Assembly (NCBI GenBank): GCA_963920665.1
Contig: OY987271.1
Coordinates: 19,781,350 to 19,845,349 of the forward strand
Length of the DNA: 64,000 nucleotides
Reading direction: 5' to 3'
From: Straminergon stramineum
Lineage: Eukaryota > Streptophyta > Bryopsida > Hypnales > Calliergonaceae
The stretch's first letter is position 1. Each line of letters begins with the position of its first letter. Positions 60,101 through 64,000 of the stretch are shown piece after piece. Below the pieces are notes generated by a model. The model had not been told where the DNA came from. It made no database searches and saw only the letters and a list, made by a program, of their open reading frames with translations. The translations under genes were made by a program, and so were the position numbers.

Positions 60101-63100
60101 CGCAAGTGAAGATGGTACCCTTAGGCAGCATGATTTCAGAGAGGGCGTTCAGTGCCCTCCTCCAGGCTCCGGGGACCAAGAGTGCCGAAACATTCTTGTG
60201 AGTTCCTCTCTGGAAAACCGTAGTTGTTGACCGTTTTATTACTTTTCGTCCTTGAAGTGCTATTCAGAAAGTGTTTTCATATTTCTATGCAAACGTGCAT
60301 AGTAGCTTGTAATTTCTGATTAATTCCGGATAGATACGTACAAGTTTGACTATTTCTTTGGTTTATCATGAATTTCTCCTACCTAAGTACTGCCAGAGTA
60401 AGGATCTTACTTCAAAATCAGCTGGCCATATGCATACGAGCCATTATGACAGTGCGGTTCAACAGCTGAACAAGATTACTTTGGTAAATTATGTTTATCT
60501 CTGTTGCCTCGGTAATATGATGCTGTGTTCTGGTGAGCAGTTGGACCTGCGCAATGGTCATAAGAGATCGCTGTCAGATCCTCCTAAGCACTGCCTGTAT
60601 TTAAAAACTTGTGCCATGAGTCCTACTCGACCTCATTTGTTGCTGATTGGAGGCAGGTAAAATTATTACTGGGGACGAACTGGAAAGTCGGTTCACAATT
60701 GTCATCAGCAAATTCGTATTGATGAGTGACTGTTTTGTTGTTCAGAATTTCTTTCTGACTATTATAATTTGATTTCGTGAGAACTAGACAACAGAATACA
60801 ATGAGGATACTACAAAATCTGATATTGATCATCTCATGTCTCTTGTTTGTAATGTCTATGGTCTATATGTTCATGCGAGTGTCACTTGACTAAAAGTCGA
60901 TCTCCGTTCTCTCTGCGTTGCAGTGACGCATTTGCACGGTTGTACGATCGGCGCATGCTTCCGCCCCCAAGTTCAACGAGGCAGTTGAATAAGCCCCCCT
61001 CCTGCGTCAACTACTTTTGTCCAGCTCACTTATCAGACCAGGTATATTTCTACAGTTTATTTCTCGTGCAAGTTTTGATACATGCTACAATTCTGACAAC
61101 CGAGTGCTCTGAACCAGTATGTATAGCCTTTTAATTACTGAGAAAGTCTTAATTCCTGCAAGGTTTGTCTTGTGCAGAGCCGATTAGGACTTCATCTGAC
61201 TCACGTGACATTTAGTTCAAATGGTGAGGAGGTGCTGCTAAGCTATAGTGGCGAGCATGTGTATCTCATGAACGCTAATGGCGGTGAGTCTTTGCATTGA
61301 GATTTGTTTCATGATTTCCTTGCAACGAGTAGACGCTGTTGTGTACCGAATATTTTTGCACACTGGTTGTATTCATACCTTCAGCTTAGAATCGGATTTC
61401 TTGATAATCACAGCTTCATTAGGTGCAATTGCTTCTTGATTGGATTCTACATGGAGTTGATGTAGAAGATGTTTTTTTGGAAGAATTGAGTCTCACTCTT
61501 TCTATTATCCTCACCGCAGGTCGTGAAAATCCTGTTGTGTATCTGGCAAGTGACCTGCCCAAGAGAATGTCACTTACATCTGCTGCATGTAACACAAGCA
61601 CTGTTCAAGTACCCTATGTTGGCGTTGTGGGGCGTGGTTACCGGCGCAACTCCGCTTGGGTAACTATCCCACCATGATATTTCTTTTTTGAGGTTTAAAG
61701 TTCTTGGTATTTTTCTCCAAATTGTTTTTTGTCATCATTCACTTTTGACGTTTTTGATGTGAAATACGTGACGTCCTTGGATACTTCTTGTTGCTTATCT
61801 TTTGGCGGAGTGTATACCAGTTTATACCTCTTGGGGGTTGTGTTGGTCAAGGTCTGATGCATATTGATATTCCTGTCATGCATCACAGATTGTCTTGTCA
61901 ATAATTTATTTCTATCTTCGAGACCAGTTGCTTGCTACACTAGATTGGTACTGTGGATCTTTTTCATTGAGTTTTCTTGTGCAGTTGCAAGAGTGCACCG
62001 AGTTAGTAGAAGAAGCCAAGAAGGCTTCTCAAGAAGGAAATAATTATATATACACAATTGAGGCAATTGGAGAAGTATTAGATGCGGGAGGCCAAGTGGT
62101 GGGTGATAGTCTTCGTCATGACTGCCTTTGTATACGAGCCGCTGCGTTCTTAAAGGTATGAGCCTTCATCTGCTGGTAATATGTTTTGCACCTTGTCAGT
62201 GTAGTTTTTGAGGCACTTCGTCCATAGCATCCTTTCTCTTCTGTGCAAATCTTCATATGCAATTTTTTCCTCCCTATGAATAACAGGTCAGCTCATTGCA
62301 ACAGCCGTGTGTACGTTACCCAGATTTTGGTCAACTAATCATCATTGGTGCAATTATTAATGGCTGTACTTGGGATGGTCTGGCAGCGTCAGTGGAAAAA
62401 CGATGTCCATATGGCAATTAGAGATTTGAATGATGCTCGCCGTATTCTTCCAACGTCCAGCAGAGCTCATCACTACATGGCAGAGGCACTTTCACAGGTT
62501 TCATTTCCTTCCCAATTATTTGTTCCAGAAGAATAGTGAAGCTTGTGTTCCCTATGTCTACTTGTCGAGCACTGAGGTAGTAGAAGATACATATAGTAAT
62601 TTTGGAGAAGGAATTTTATTGGACCACTTCTTTGTTCTCTTTTGAATGCAAAGTTTGGCTTTCTATACTTCGATTCCAGTGCCTGGGGAAATTAGTTTTG
62701 GGACAGCAATGCAAGCTGTTCGAGTGATTTACGATTGATGTGTTCTATTTTTAATGTTCTCCTTCAAAATTGAAAATTTTCATTTCCTGAATTTGACAGC
62801 TCGGAAGATTCAAGGAAGCGCTAGATTTTGCCATGAGGTCATACCAGTTGGATCCATCTGATAGTAGGCTGTCTGAGCATGTTGCGCAGCTCCGTGCCAA
62901 GATTAATGCAGGTGCTTTTCTGCCCTCTTAAACTTTAGTATTGAGGTATCTTTTTATTTCTTTTTAGGAATGGCCCTCGAGGTCTTTTTCCTCCTCATTT
63001 TTCGTGGACATGAAATTCTAGAATAAAAGAACACCAAGTATACAATGTCGCATGGATAGTGACACGCTTTGAAGAAATTAGTGTACTTCTTGAGGAGGAT

Positions 63101-63687
63101 GCTCCTTGGAAAGTTATGATCTTCAAGAATGAAAGTAGGCTTTGCCGACCCCTCGGGGAGTACTTTCTCCAATTTAGTTTCGTATCTGTTCCAAATTACG
63201 TGAGGTTTCGACTGAAGAGAAAGTAGGAACATAGAGGAATTTAGGAGACATGTTTCTTTCTAGGCAGGAACTTAACGTATCCATTTATATTTGATATTGA
63301 GTTTATCATTTTATCTTCCGACTTGTGACAGAAGAAGCAAGGATGAACAGAGGTAGCAATCCTGATGTAAAACTGGAGAGGAAAGTTTCAAGAATCCGAT
63401 CAATCAGCGACTTTTTGCTGAGGACAGAGTCTAATAATTCTGATGCTTCAGTTGATGAGCACACCATGGACAGAGAGGATTCCGACTACTTTGACGATGA
63501 TATGGAGGAAATGGAAATGGAGATTGAGATGTCAAATGGAATTAACGCAGAGGAAGAGGTAAGGTTCAGAGGGACAGGGATGCTGTCTATGTCAAGTCTA
63601 AATTTACAGCATCGAGGGGAGACTGCAGGGATAGGGAATTCCCAGATGAAAAGCTCACCTCCTCTGACTGACAACTTTGCTCCTCAG
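57145..63687 (+). CDS. ASG2: WD40-TPR protein, ASG2/WDTC1-like (partial, 3' end beyond window)
   Basis: Fourteen visible exons join in frame to 619 codons: 57145-57231, 58523-58615, 58954-59031, 59166-59300, 59691-59795, 60069-60197, 60541-60656, 60924-61041, 61178-61283, 61520-61659, 61985-62155, 62387-62497, 62800-62911, 63332-63687. WD40 repeats begin at GHLGCVNALAWNASGSLLIS, followed by GSDDTRVNIWDYGSRKL, GHSANIFCTKFMPETGDDVV, HVVWSASEDGTLRQHDFR and ARLYDRRML. TPR helices follow (LRHDCLCIRAAAFLK, AIRDLNDARRILPTSSRAHH, GRFKEALDFAMRSYQLDPS), then an acidic Ser-rich segment. This order matches Arabidopsis ASG2 and animal WDTC1, which act as DDB1-CUL4 substrate receptors. The N-terminal SSPDGNILAHIVGRS resembles the start of ASG2. 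The frame is open at the last donor (63687), so the second WD40 part and any C-terminal prenylation motif lie outside. Confidence 0.93.
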
Positions 63688-64000
63688 GTTCGTAATATCT
63701 CTAGTTTTGGGAGGATTTTTTCCTTGAGATCAGTGCACTTCATTCTGGTTACCGATTTTTAGATTTTCTGGGGCCCAATCTGCACGGCTGGACAATTCCA
63801 TGTCTCTTTGAGTATCAGTTTTTGAGCTATTCATTTTGATTTACAACTTACTAGGGTAAAATGATGTTACAGTGGTTAGCAACGTAACCCTGGTTAAGAC
63901 GGCCGTCTTTCATTATGCCTGCAACTAGAGGAAGAGTGCGCAATATGTCAAGCACATAATTTGTGCTTTTCAAGGTCCGGTTTAAGTGAGCGTGTGCTTA
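63688..64000 (+). other. Intron of the ASG2-like gene, running off the window
   Basis: After the donor at 63687/63688 (CAG followed by GTTCG) the sequence has in-frame stops and no recognisable exon up to the window end. The next exon must lie downstream. Confidence 0.6.

Noticed and set aside
1..64000. CRISPR arrays, tRNA or rRNA genes, organelle insertions
   Set aside because: I looked for regularly spaced repeats, tRNA arm motifs and conserved rRNA or organelle words and found none convincing.

Overview
This is a nuclear window from a land plant. The protein genes carry many short introns with GT-AG borders, and several encode plant-type proteins: a chloroplast-targeted transaldolase-like protein, a plant O-fucosyltransferase-like enzyme and a plant WD40/TPR protein. 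One gene is a split intraflagellar transport 46 (IFT46) gene. Flowering plants lack IFT46, so the organism should make flagellated sperm. IFT46, very AT-rich intergenic DNA, 5' leader introns and a decayed Ty3-type gag remnant together suggest a bryophyte, most likely a moss. The lineage is inference; the gene calls are read from the translated exons.

Layout. 1-2456: possible leader and an intronless kelch-like gene (+). 3916-5715: cytosolic serine hydroxymethyltransferase (-), convergent with the kelch gene, with a leader intron reaching to about 6745. 6900-12947: AT-rich DNA holding one small unidentified reading frame. 12948-18419: 13-exon plastid transaldolase-like gene (-). 18420-22656: AT-rich DNA with a long hairpin. 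22657-30370: 9-exon EDRF1-like TPR protein (-). 30371-31557: head-to-head promoter. 31558-38196: 12-exon O-fucosyltransferase-like gene (+). 38197-41860: AT-rich DNA. 41861-46930: IFT46 (+). 46931-57144: a repeat-rich stretch with TTAA-flanked elements, a decayed retroelement and a G/C-tract hairpin element. 57145 to the window end: ASG2/WDTC1-like WD40-TPR gene (+), cut by the window edge.

The genes do not form one pathway. SHMT serves one-carbon metabolism and the transaldolase-like protein serves plastid sugar-phosphate metabolism. The fucosyltransferase-like protein belongs to the Golgi, the ASG2-like protein to CUL4-DDB1 ubiquitin ligases, and IFT46 to building sperm flagella.

The most unusual content is a set of short elements whose ends start CCC(C/T) and sit between TTAA sequences, the hallmark of piggyBac-type insertion. 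They occur in intergenic DNA and, as a roughly 230 bp family, in introns of three different genes. Other small repeat families are also shared between introns of unrelated genes.
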